This document shows positions 45,771-57,140 of a DNA stretch of 64,000 nt, piece after piece. Location of the stretch: the NCBI GenBank assembly GCA_038049695.1, contig CP142451.1, positions 32,286,001 to 32,350,000 of the forward strand. The letters run 5' to 3'. The position numbers and the translations under genes are program-made. Within the stretch, counting starts at the first letter, position 1, and each line of letters begins with the position of its first letter. The notes beneath the pieces are model-generated. The model did no database searches. It had not been told where the DNA came from and saw only the letters and a program-made list of their open reading frames with translations. The DNA is from Cinnamomum chago. Lineage: Eukaryota; Streptophyta; Magnoliopsida; Laurales; Lauraceae.

Positions 45771-48700
45771 TCATCCCCTTGGAGGTGGCTCTCTACATGT
45801 CTGTCTATTATGACCACGCTTTTTACAATGTGAGTATGTAACATGTTTCCTCATCCTGTCCTCTGTTCGTATTCGACATTTTTTCGTCCTTCCAGGCTGT
45901 CTGCGAGCTATCGGTGGTAACACAATTTCGTCACTTCTAGGATCCCACTGCTTTCCATCACGCGTGGCATGGATGACGTCGTTATAAGTTGCACGATAAC
46001 AGTCACTGGAAAACCAATGCGCACAAAAGTCATACGGATCGTATCGTTTGAGATCAATAGCACAGAGGCTGTGCGAACAAGGAATGCCAAGGAGGTCCCA
46101 TTTGCGACAAGTGCATGACCTTTTATCGAGATGCACAACATCCGTGTACTCTGGCGACAACACTTGAAACTCATATTCCCCCGCTTGCCAACATTGGAGT
46201 CTCTGTGAGGCTTCCGCCTCGCGGGTAATGATCTTATCTACATATGGAGTGAATCTTGTCTTCATGTTCATCGACTTTTCACGCCGTGTCTGATAAAAAT
46301 CCATCAGCTTAGCCCGTATCGACTCTTTCTGTTGTGTGATGGTAGCTCTCTAATATCCTTCAATAAACTATTTGTGCTTTCTGCAATATTCATGGTTAGT
46401 ATGTCGTAACGTTGTCCCTCGATGAATGTGTTTGTCCAATGCTGGCGGCCGATTGCGTTAATGTAATCATGGGCACCTACAATAATTGATCTGATTTCTG
46501 CCATATAGTTGTCATACTCACATACACGAGTTGAACGTGCGGCGCACCAAAACTTCATTACGATTCCATCGTTTTGAATTTCGCTTGGATATTTTGTGAA
46601 ATGTGACGGTAGCAGTAACAGTGTTTTGCGGTTGGAAGTACGTCCATCACTGCGGAGGTCAGCCCCTTCATTCGATCGGACACTATAGTAAGATTGCGAA
46701 CATGTTCCAGTGTTTCATCCAGACATGCTAGAAACCATGACTAGGTCGCATAGCACTCGGACTCCACAATAACAAAAGCTAGCAGAAAGAGCCCATGGTC
46801 ACCGTCCTGATAGACCGCAATGAGTAATGATCCCGGGTATTTACCCCGGAGGTGTGTCTCGTCTAGGGCAATTAGTGGCCTAATTGATGATTTGAAAGAT
46901 CGAGCACATGCACCAAAACAAACATAGTGTCTTTGGAAGGAGTGATCGTCTTCTGTCCATAAATTGTCCACTGTGCCCGGGTTTGTGCGTTTCAGCTCCA
47001 GACGGTAATCAAATAGGATCTTGTATGAATCCTCGAATGAACCGCGAATGTGTTTCATAGCAATTTCCCTCGCAAGGTGTGCGTTCCTGTAGGATATTTG
47101 TACGCCAAATTCCCTATGAAAGTCCGACATGATATCCTTAGGCCTGTAGTCTTGATGGACTCTGAGTCTTTCTTTGATCTAATCTGCAATTAAACCTGAA
47201 GTGGCCTGAGGATATTTTACTCCATTCATTGGTCCTGAACAATTATGATCAGGATTGTAGGTCCTAACTTGAAACTGGGGCCCAGCTTCCACAATAGACG
47301 CATGGATGCGCCAAGGACATGTAGGATGGCTATACCTTGCCGTCGCTTCAAATCTATTGGTCCCGAGTGGTTTCAAGCAGAAGTTTGTATACATTGCAAA
47401 CTTGGCCAATGTGCTTTTGAATGCATCACGGCTACTAAACACCCTGCCCCTCCACATTTCGTGCGGAGTATCTTCATGAGGTGGCGTGGACATCAAATCT
47501 TCAGCTGCTTGCATGGTGTCTTTAATTTTACCCACATTGGGAAGTTCTGGTTCTGACTGTACAGTGTCGCATACACTTCAATCCGACAGAACTCTAACAA
47601 CTTCTGAGACGTTTGATGTTGTGTCTCGGAATGCGACGTCTGGGGCTCGAGTATGTATGTTTTCTAGTCTCTCTTTAGTCTGAATGGAGAACCCTTGGCC
47701 TTAGCCTGCATGTCCTTCTCTGCGAATTTCTGTGGCCATGCGCAGAATTTCAAGAGTGTCAACGTCAATCCCCAACTCCTCAATCCTTTCTGCATGGGGA
47801 CTTCGCTCGACTCCTACAGTGCAGCCTCGTTCGGTGCAACTGTATGTGTCCATTTGCATAGCTGCAAGATTGTCCTGGTCAATACTAACACGAAGCTGAT
47901 GATCTGCAACTGAAGATCCCTCCCCTACAAAGTGATTTTCTTCATCCACTTGCAAATAATGTTGTTTGTCATTGCCGATATCCAGACCAGCATTGATATT
48001 TGTGGATAGATTTTCTTCCCCTCTGCATGTGTAGCATCCTTGTGTAAAGGGCTAGTCAAAATCGGCTCCTAGGTCCACAGACGGATATGACTACTGCAGA
48101 TTAAAATCTCTTACGACCGGGCTAGTATTTGATTCCAAGACCGAAACTTTCTTCATTGGGTTAACCTTGCATGGATAATGAGCTTCATCGTCACAAAACA
48201 TTGCATTTGGATCAAAATTAAATATAATGAGGAATTTTTCCATATTGGGAAAGGATGACTTAATTAAAACGAGGACATGCCTTGTTAGCTTAAAATAATC
48301 ACAAGATGCCTTAGAGGGTTTTGCGCACCAACACGTTTCCGGATTTTAACGTTTCAAATTTGATACGAACAAGATCATCAAAAATTATGGAAACTTATAA
48401 AATCTTGTATCAGTAAACAATATAAGTATTATGAAATGACATACTCAGGAGAGGGTAGTGTGTTATCCCAATTCGCATCCTCGTTCAAATCAATGATCCT
48501 GTCACATTCTTGACGGTATAGAGCCTGTCTGGCTGCATCCCTGCATGACAAGATAAAGAAGTGGATGACTTGATTATGTAAATAGCGAGCATTTTAGGCT
48601 AGAATAGCTATTTCCCTACTTAGCAATGACATTTTTCCAAGAAATGAAGGTGGACTACTCTGCTGAACGTCTTTGTTGTATCCCAACCTGCATGGAGAAA

Positions 48701-49142
48701 AAACTCAGGCTGCTCAATATCAAATGTTATTGTTGAAAACAAGAAGTTTCATCATACCATACCTTTGTTCATTCCATTGATGATCGGTTCCATGGTCCGA
48801 GCTCGGCTAGATGTACAGGTACACTGTACTGCCATCCCCCGCAGATGCTCTTAACATCACCTCTACATCGTCATCGTTTTTTATGGCAGCCAAAGTGCAT
48901 ACTTTACCATTTTGATGAAGGTATTGGATATTTGGGATGTGTCCAGCCATTTTCCTAATTGGAATGTCACATATTTTTTGGACTAATTCTGAATACGTCA
49001 GGGACCTTTTCAGGAATGCCATCTTGGGGCTACCTCCATTATATACTAGACTTCCATTATCCCATACTAATTGTCCACCAGAATGGAATATGACAAGTAG
49101 ATCACAATCGGACATCCTGCCACTGGCACATGGTCTTGACAT
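45771..49142 (-). pseudogene. mudrA-like MULE transposase, unit A, degenerate
   Basis: Read on the - strand. A first exon (ATG near 49115, directly after an acceptor) has the N-terminal domain MSDCDLLVIFHSGGQLVWDN...LTYSELVQKI. Spacer exons follow (about 47955-47701). The MuDR-type region 47535-47179 has GRVFSSRDAFKSTLAKFAMY and PTCPWRIHASI, then TAG in place of Trp (unit C has VAKWIKERL). The core has the first acidic motif IALDETHLRGKY and later IVSDRMKG, another Trp-to-TAG near 46740 (SWFLA), and HCYCYRH. The C-terminus has the SWIM motif CTCRKWDLLGIPCSH and a zinc knuckle whose first Cys is Tyr (YSHCKKRGHNRQTC). It is about 3.4 kb and converges on the accessory gene. Several stops mean it is inactive. 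Confidence 0.87.
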
Positions 49143-49566
49143 TAAAAATGTCTAGCTATTTGTTTCCTTCATGGCAGACACATGCAAGTTGTGTTTCAAG
49201 AATGATGATCTGTTTTGAATTTGTCATATTAAATTGCGCAACAACAATACTCAATCAAAGTTGCCACCGCACCACGGCTCCACTCAAAGGTGCATAGAAG
49301 ATGAAACATAAGAGGACTGCTCCGTTAATTTAAAAAGGAAGAAAATAGCAAAAAATTAAAAACTAACATATACGAGTTGAGATTGGATATGTCGAAAATG
49401 TAAAACAGTGCTGAATGATTTTTAGACAAGGCTTCATTGTTGCCATTAAGCAATACAGTTAGCATCTCAACAACATATATATCATTTCAACAGTTAGCAT
49501 TTTACACCTGAAAATCTTCAAGAGACGGAGGTTTAAATGTAAATGAATGTGACATGGGAAATCTAA

Positions 49567-50520
49567 GATCCGTAAATAGTGTTATGTTCTAACGGATTCA
49601 CTTGATTTAGATTACTGAGAATTTACTGATAACGAAAACTGTTGACATGCATTTTTGCTATACTTCTATTTTTTGGTTTCCAACATTAGAAAAGGAGAGA
49701 CTCCATAATTGAGGTGGATCAGCAATGTCAAGGAATCAACATTTCATACAATTTAGGTAATTTCCCAAGTAATATAATTTTTTTATTTATAACGAAATCG
49801 CTACAATACTTTTTAATTTCTTTGTATCAATTTCGTGTCCAACAACGTAATAATGCTGGCTTTAGTTTGAGATCCGTAGATAGTGAGAAGGACTCACGGA
49901 TTAACTTGATTTAGATTATTAAGAATTTAACGATATCGATTATTGTTGACCTGCTTTTTTGGTTCTACTTCAATTTTTGGTTTCCAACAAGACAAAAGGA
50001 GGGACTACATAATGAGGTGGATAAGCAATGTGGAGGAATCACCATTTAATACAATTTGTGTAATTTCCCTAGATTCAATTTTTATTTATGATAATGAAAT
50101 CGCTATGACCATTTTTATTTTCTTTACACCAATTTGGTGTCCAACAACGTAATAGCGCTGGTCTAATTTGAGATCCGTAAATACTGAGAAGGACTCACGG
50201 ATTCACTTTATTTAGATTATTGGGAATTTACCAATAAAGAATATTGTTGACATGCATTTTTGGTTTTACCCATTTATTTTTGGTTTCCAAAAACAGAAAA
50301 GGAGGGACTCCATATTGAGGTGGATCAGCAATGTGAAGGAATCACCATTTCATACAATTTGGGTAATTTCACTTGTAACAGATTTTTTTTTTTTTATGGT
50401 AACGAAATCGCTACAATATTTTTTTGTTTCTTTATATCAATTTGGTATCCAGCAACATAATAGTGATGGCTTTGATTTGAGAGCCATAAATAATTTTCCA
50501 CATAACGATATCATTTCATT
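49567..50520. repeat. Tandem array, about 300-bp unit, three copies
   Basis: Markers gatccgta(a/g)ata at 49567, 49871 and 50172, with a degenerate one at 50481, give spacings of 304, 301 and 309 bp. Each unit contains ggattcacttgatttagatt, a gttgacatgcatttttg phrase, ttggtttccaa, gaggtggatcagcaatgt, catttcatacaattt and aacgaaatcgcta. Several units carry taacgatatcg-like palindromes. The array lies directly upstream of mudrA of unit A (5' end near 49115) and may be its promoter or terminal region. The similar short frames in each unit are by-products. Confidence 0.9.
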
Positions 50521-50524
50521 AATT

Positions 50525-52900
50525 TATAGTGCATAGTCCAATTTTATTCATCGTACAGTGGGTTAGTGATGATTGTATGATGACATGCATAAACAATGCG
50601 AATAGCTATTAAAACTTCGATAAGTTTTTGATTTCAACATCATTTGTATGACAATTGGATAAATGTGAATTACTCGTGAGTGTTTTGATAATTACGTTTT
50701 AGCTTGCATTGTTTTGTTTGATCTCTATAGACTGCATGTTAGTCCCCATTAATGGAGCCTCGTATTACCTACTAGGAAGAAAGGCTTGTATTAATTCAAT
50801 ACCCAAACTCCAAGATACCGTGTAAAGACATGTGCAATATCAATTTGAATGATATTCTACACATGACTATAAAGTAGATTAGGAAAATTTACACTCCGTG
50901 TATGACGATCGAGATTACTTGTGCATGACCAAAAGTGATTACTTACTTAGATGGAAGAAAAAGGGGAATGATGATGATGGAAAAGAAGGTGGGCAAAGAG
51001 AAAAGGTTGGATAAGTTTTAAGGGTTTCTAAATGATTGGGAGGAGGGGGGGGGGGGGGGGGGGGGGGGGGACTAAACACCATTGATTCAACTATCAAAAT
51101 CCAAAAAGCTCAATTTTGTTGGGAGATTCGATCCATAGTACCATCATTTTCATTCCCAATGTCATTCATTCAATGAGTAAATATGCATATACAAAGAATT
51201 CATCTACAAAGATGAAGGATATATGAATCTCAAACTAATTGGTTTTGAACTTGGGTATCTACAGCTACATTCTCTTATGGACTAGGAAATATATGTTAGA
51301 CCACAAAGACGAAATCCATAACCCGTTTGAATGCAATCTCCCATGGTCATTGCTGCGCATGTCGTGCAAGTAGTGTAATTAATCAATCTCAACGAGATTA
51401 CAGAGATTCACTATCATTTTAACTAACCAAAAAATACAGACTATAATCATTTATCTCAAAACATTCCATTCAAAATCGTGAATACATATTCTCATACATA
51501 ACATCATCTAAAGAAAGAGCATAAACACGCATAAAACAGGTACAGAAAATCGGTTACTACTGTCTACCATATGTTTATAAGTTTAAAAATAATGAACAGC
51601 AATGCACCAAATAAATGTTATTACATTATTTAGCTGATCTTAAGGACAACTTATCATTGCATAGAAAGGCATGGAGATATTCCAAACCAGGTACAATCAT
51701 ATTAAAGAAACAGATAATGTAGAAATTGATGCATACCCGAAACTATCTGTATGATGAAATCGAGGCCCGCATCCAAAAGCTCTTGCTCTGGGTGATCAAA
51801 AGGCCATACATCACTCGTTAGAAATCCAAATTAGACTTAATACCACAAAAGGTAATCAAGGGCACTGCAATGCTCTTGCTACAACAAAAAACAGATAGTT
51901 TAAGCAATTTATCACCTGAGTTGGAATGAGAAACCACATTTTTCGTACGGGCATATTTCTTTAACGGATGCATGACGAGAGAGCATCGATGGTTGCCGAT
52001 GAGAGATGATAGTTCCGAACTCAATGATCGGGTGAAGCCGGAGAGGAAGAGGGAAACAAAGAGCAGACTCAAATCATGTAGTGCAGGGCGGGCGAGACGA
52101 AAGGAGAGAGGAGGGAGGGGAGAGATCATGCAAAGAGGAAAAGAGAGGAGCACGCCGGAGATGAACATCTAGATAGAATATGACGGCGGTGGATTCAAGG
52201 GTGGGTGATAGAGACAAGAACGCTGATCGTTCGAACAGGGATGGGAGGAGGCATGTGAATTTCGTATACGAACACCGAAATGGGTGTTTTGGTGCATCTG
52301 TAGTTAAATCCGTCTCATAAAAAAATTAATGACAATTATTTGGTGCAATACTCAAGAAAAAAAACCTAAAATTTAAACGGGGTTGGAATTAAGACCCAAA
52401 AACAGAAATCAATATTCGCACTAATCCGCACCATAAGACAATATAATGTGAGACCGAATGAAGCAGCAAAACAAACAGAAACAACACAATAACCCGGTTG
52501 GATGAAAACATCAAAAAGAGACATAATGCACCTGTGCCAAGGCATAACGGCTCCTTTTCATGTTATATAGCAACATCTTGGTAGCTGCTCTTCTTCACCA
52601 GACTACTACCAGAGTAGTCCCATTACCAAGGCTATCCAGAACCTGTACCCATTGCTACCGCTAAGCTGTCCACATGTTTATAATATCAAACTATGATATG
52701 CTATCTTTCTTATCCTTATCATTAAGTGTACCATGTATGCTGTTAGATACCCCAAAAAAAAAAAAAACCCAGTCTCTGAGAAGGAAAAAGACCCCCCAAC
52801 GGCTTAATTTCCATGTTAGATCTTATATAAATATGTTGAATTGCGAAAGAAATTATTATTTGATAATGATATCGTAACCATAAATTTATACAGAACACTA
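50525..52900. other. Gene-free stretch between units A and C
   Basis: It contains a run of 26 G (51045-51070) and a GC-richer passage at 51960-52260 with two opposing frames (51818-52168 -, 51972-52172 +), neither recognisable. The junction between unit A and unit C must lie here, but I found no clear inverted termini. Confidence 0.4.
51045..51070 (+). repeat. Poly-G run of 26
   Basis: An uninterrupted homopolymer of 26 G preceded by aatgattgggagga. Such runs are rare in plant DNA and error-prone in sequencing, so the true length is uncertain. Confidence 0.95.
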
Positions 52901-52903
52901 TCC

Positions 52904-54535
52904 AAGGCTACTCGAGTGAAGGATGGGATAAGAACAATATGTGGGGCCCTCCAACTTCTTCAGGTAAATAACAACTACACGTATATTGCTTGATTACAAC
53001 ACATATTGAAAATCCAAGTTTATAAATTGATTATATTTGAACAGATATGGGCATATTCCCTAATGAAAATTGGACGTCCAATCAAACAAAACTTGGATTC
53101 TATCAAATTCGAGTTTCCACTTTTTTAAATGTGGGAAAAACGATTGAAAAACCACTTTTGGTTGACTACTGTTGAAGAAGTTTGTCAACAACTCGATCAG
53201 CAAGGCATTGATCCGGTAAGTTCTTTCAGTTATCTCTATGTTCTTATCCATTTTTCCTCTTAAAATGGAGTTACGAAAAAATGGGTGCAGTTCTAGTGGC
53301 AGCCTTACCTCCAATTTGCTGAAGAGTTGATTGAACACGTGTCAGAGGCAGATAGTTGTCTTTTTACAGCATGCACGGAAATGATCTTTTACTCAATTGT
53401 TGAACCTCACAATGTGGACCGTGTAATGAAGCAATTTGGCTGGAGACAAATCCTACCTCCACCACTCCATCCAACTCCTTGGAGAGATGAAAAAGGCTCA
53501 AGTGTTACAATCGACTGTAGAGTTAAGCTAAAACAACAAGTAGAAGTATGGGAAAATAGGGTGTCATTAGTTATCGATGGAGAGTACGATGACTTGGTCG
53601 GTAGGCATTCTGATGAGTACTTTGCTTGGTACCACCATATCACTAGAATGCGTGTCGGGCGGCCACCAGAAGGTAGGAGAAATCCACAATATGAACATGC
53701 AGTCCAACAGGTAATTGTAGCTGCAACTTTAGCTGAAATAGTAGCGTAAGCAATAAATTTATGGTCTTTGATACATTACTTTTTTTTTCTGTTTAAAGAA
53801 CATGTTACTCTGTGTTATTGATGCATTACTCTGTTTGGAACTAATATTCTATCATATTCTATCATCAGATGGAAATCTTCCTCAAACATATTGCGGCAAC
53901 TGTAGATAGTGTGGATGAGAAATCTGATTCATGGTTATTGTATAAAATTATGCAAACAATTCAACAAAAATATTTGAAATTCTCGGTTGCCTGCACTACT
54001 GGATTTGAGAAATTTAACTTGGAGAAAGGTATTAGTAGCGGGTCGTATGAGAATTTCAATAAGGTTAGTTTTGATATATTAACGAATCTTTCATTGTATA
54101 CTACAAGTGTATTGAATTCCAATTTATGTTAAACTCTGTTGTTGAATATAATATTATTGTGAGATATCTATGGTGTGGAACAGGAAAATCAAGAGGAAGA
54201 AATGGGACAAGTGTCACCTGATGTCCACACACCCCAACCTTCCCCCTTTGCAAACCCAAGTCCCACACCCTATCCACCCCTATTCGTAACCAGAAGCGCT
54301 GCACCCTAACCTTCTCCATCTGTGGTTCCAAGTCCAACACCACAACCACCCCGGTTCGTACCCTCCAGCTCCACACCACAACCTTCTCCATATGTGATTC
54401 CAAGTCTAACAACACAACCACCACCATTCGTACCTTCGAGCTCCACACGCCAACCTGATCCATATGCGGTTCGGAGTCCAACACCCCAAGCAATTCCTTT
54501 TGTTATCCAAAGTCCCACACCCCATCCAACCTAAC
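52904..54535 (+). pseudogene. Plant mobile domain gene, unit C, partial
   Basis: Exons: about 52904-52963 (KATRVKDGIRTICGALQLLQ), 53044-53216 (IWAYSLMKIGRPIKQ ... EEVCQQLDQQGIDP), about 53291-53710 (WQPYLQFAEELIEHVSEADS, RVMKQFGWRQILPP, GRHSDEYFAWYHHITRMRVG), 53870-54063 and 54184-54535. It aligns block by block with the C-terminal half of the PMD gene at 34432. The N-terminal half is not found. TAA and TAG stops occur in the second and third exons. The last exon is a proline-serine tail of about ten repeats of the form PSPTPQPPRFVPSSSTPQPS-like segments, with one TAG-type break near 54308. No Ulp1 domain follows. It converges on the mudrA of unit C, 420 bp away. Confidence 0.78.
54184..54535 (+). 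repeat. Degenerate proline-serine repeat exon
   Basis: About 36-bp and 72-bp periodicity (ccaagtccaacaccacaacc-type phrase) encoding P-S-x-T-P-Q-P repeats at the C-terminus of the unit C PMD protein. The opposite-strand frame rich in Gly and Val is a shadow of this repeat. Confidence 0.75.
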
Positions 54536-54952
54536 CTGTATCAAAAGTCTGAATGGTAGTTTTATATTTTGGTTTGACCTTTTGTACATTATTATTATCT
54601 AATGAACTCAAGACTTCTTTGCTTCAGATTTTTAACACCCTTAGGGTATCAATGTTCAATTAACTGGCACATTTGCACTCAAAACAACTAATCCACAGAA
54701 TCCAACGAAAACATCACAAAAAATAATAATAAAAACAATTTTTAAAAAGGGTGATATAATTTCACACAAAAGAGGCTGGATTCATTTAGTCCAGATGCTC
54801 CACAAATTTATCTATTATAGAAAGGCTATTACAAAAGGGACCCACATGATGCTTGTTTCAGCTGTTATAGACAACAATCAGCAGTGGGTCATGATAAAAA
54901 AAATTCAGTTGTTTTTTCTTGTTACAAAAGTAGTTACTGTAAACAATAATTG

Positions 54953-57140
54953 TCAGTAAATCCTACCAACTTTCTGTACGAATGAAATGGCTTTATTCCT
55001 GAGCCGGTGGATTGCGACATGTTTGTCGATTATGCCCCTTTCCTCTACAGCGGGAGCACGTGATTGGATTTCTTTGTCGGTCTTCCGTATGAATTCTGTT
55101 CTATTTTGGTCGGCTAGGTTGTCTTCTTGCATGGGGTGATAACACCCGCACATTGCTTCTTTCCTCCCATTTGCCCACTGCTCTTTTGGGATGTTGTCAA
55201 TGTCCTTGTATGCTTGACCCAAATGCCCAAAAAAAAAAAAAATTGCTCCTTTCTGTCGATCGGAGACAATGGTCAAATTCTGTGTAGGACGAAACACAAA
55301 AGAAATTGCAGCAAGGAACCACTCCCAAGGATCTTGTCGCTCAATTTCAGCTATGACAAATGCGAGCGAAAAGAGTTTGCGGTCTCCATCATAAGTCACG
55401 GCTGTGAGTAATACTCTAGGATATTTTCCATGAAGATGGGCACCATCAACATCAATTAATGGTCTTAGGGATGAACGAAATGATTGTATGCTTGACTCAA
55501 ATGCCCAAAAAAGTCTTAAGAACGAATCATCATCTTCCTTAATCAGCACCGTTATGCTACCAGGATTTGTCCTTTTCGGCTCAAGGCAATAGTGGGGCAA
55601 AATACTGAAGGACTCCTCGTAAGAACCCCGTATATCAAGCATCGCAATTTCTTTTGCTTTCCACGCCTTCTTGTAACTAATTAAGACACCAAATTCCAAT
55701 TGAAAGTCAGTAATGATTTCCTTCGGTGTGTACGACAGATGGTGTCGAAGCCGCTCCTTGATCCACTTAGCGACTAAAATCGATGCAGCTTGCTTATGTC
55801 CCATCCCCATCGTTGGCTTTGAACAACAGTGACTGCTGTTATATGTCTTCACTTGAAATTGTGGTCTAGAAGCCACAATCAAAGCGTGGATACGCCACGG
55901 ACAAGTAGGATCAGCACAGCTTGCAGTTATTTCTGTCTTGCTCGTTTGCAGAGGCTTAATAGTAAAGTTTTTGTGCATTGCAAATGTCGCCAATGTTTCT
56001 CTAAATGAATCACGATCTGGAAATTGTCTTCCCTTCCACATTTCATGTTAGGAATTCTCAACATGCTCATCATCAGTGTGCTCTAAATTAGGAATCAGAG
56101 TGTCAACAATATTATTGTCTTGTATTGCATTAGATTTCTCTCCATTAACTTCTGCGACATATGCTTCGTTTTCTTGTATAACAAAATGCTGGGATTCACA
56201 TGGTGGGGGAGTAGTACAGGCCACGGGACTGTTTAAATCGAATTGCATAGGTTCAGTGCCCAGACTATTTAAATCGAACTGAAAAGGTTCAGTGCCAGAC
56301 AAATTAAACCTGCATAGTGGATGATCAATCATAAACACATTGATGGAAAAAAAAATATTCAGAAACTAAATTTCAAAAGATTTAGTGCAAACCTATTGGA
56401 TTTAATTGGAAAAAAACTGACTTCATCCTCAAGGACTATTGATGGGTTCATTCATGAACAATCTTTTCTTTACATTATTACCTCTCGTTGCCTTCTCATT
56501 ATCTTGTTCATCCTCAAGGACTATTGATGGGTTTATATCAACTTCATTCATGAACATTCTCTTTCTTACGCAATTACTTCTCATTACCTTCTCATCGTCT
56601 TGTTCATCCTCAAAAACTCTTGATGGCTTTGTATTAGCTTCATCCATGAGCGATCTCTTCCTTACGCCAATACTTCCCGTTACCTTCTCATCATCTTGGT
56701 CTAATTGAGATATTGTACACCTGTTATGCATCCAAATTGACTTAGGTAATAAAAATTATATTAATAGATATCAAGCAGTAATGTGATTCATTTCATACCT
56801 TAAACTTGGTGGTTGATGGTTTGTGGCAACACCATCACTTCTATGGATATACAGAAAGATAGGATCAACTCCATATCAAAATAATCTGAACATTCTCATG
56901 AGATCGTCATCACTTCTTAGGCCTACTAATGTATAGTTCCGGCCTGTATGATATGTAAGGGTACCCATTTCTCATCTCCCAATTGGTTTCTACTGCAACT
57001 TTTTCAATTAGTGAATTGTAAGTTATGTTGCTATAGATAAAGATAGGCTTCTGCTCTCCACCGTTATATATTGGATGTGAGCGATCCACATCTAGCTCTC
57101 CATCAAAGTGCAATATAAGACATATATCAACATTTGACAT
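54953..57140 (-). pseudogene. mudrA-like MULE transposase, unit C, internally deleted
   Basis: Read on the - strand. The first exon 57140-56910 starts MSNVDICLILHFDGELDVD, equivalent to MSDCDLLV of unit A. The next exon (56731-56429) has three tandem repeats of about 32 codons (QDDEKV...RKR...FMNE). Then come two FDLN repeats and, after an in-frame TAA near 56045, the transposase: MWKGRQFPDRDSFRETLATF, PTCPWRIHALI, WIKERLRHHLSYTPKEI, first acidic residue in IDVDGAHLHGKY, DPWEWFLAAI and IVSDRQKG. From there it jumps to the end: the HxYC region and SWIM motif are missing and, in another frame, a zinc knuckle CSRCRGKGHNRQTC closes the gene. It is a deletion derivative, yet its first 360 codons are otherwise open. 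Confidence 0.87.
56429..56720 (-). repeat. Three in-frame repeats of about 96 bp within mudrA of unit C
   Basis: Each repeat encodes roughly EDEQDDEKVxxSxxVRKRxF then MxEx(5)PSxV. The period is about 96 bp and the frame is kept in all three. It is an acidic-basic alternating segment; the basic VRKR/VKKR cores could act as nuclear-localisation signals. Unit A shows nothing comparable. Confidence 0.8.

Noticed and set aside
51818-52168. Opposing frames in a GC-richer island between units A and C
   Set aside because: Neither strand gives a recognised protein; possibly a captured host exon, but nothing supports a specific call.
54101-54493. 130-codon Val/Gly-rich - strand frame
   Set aside because: It is antisense to the proline-serine repeat exon of the PMD gene and has only repeat-derived composition.
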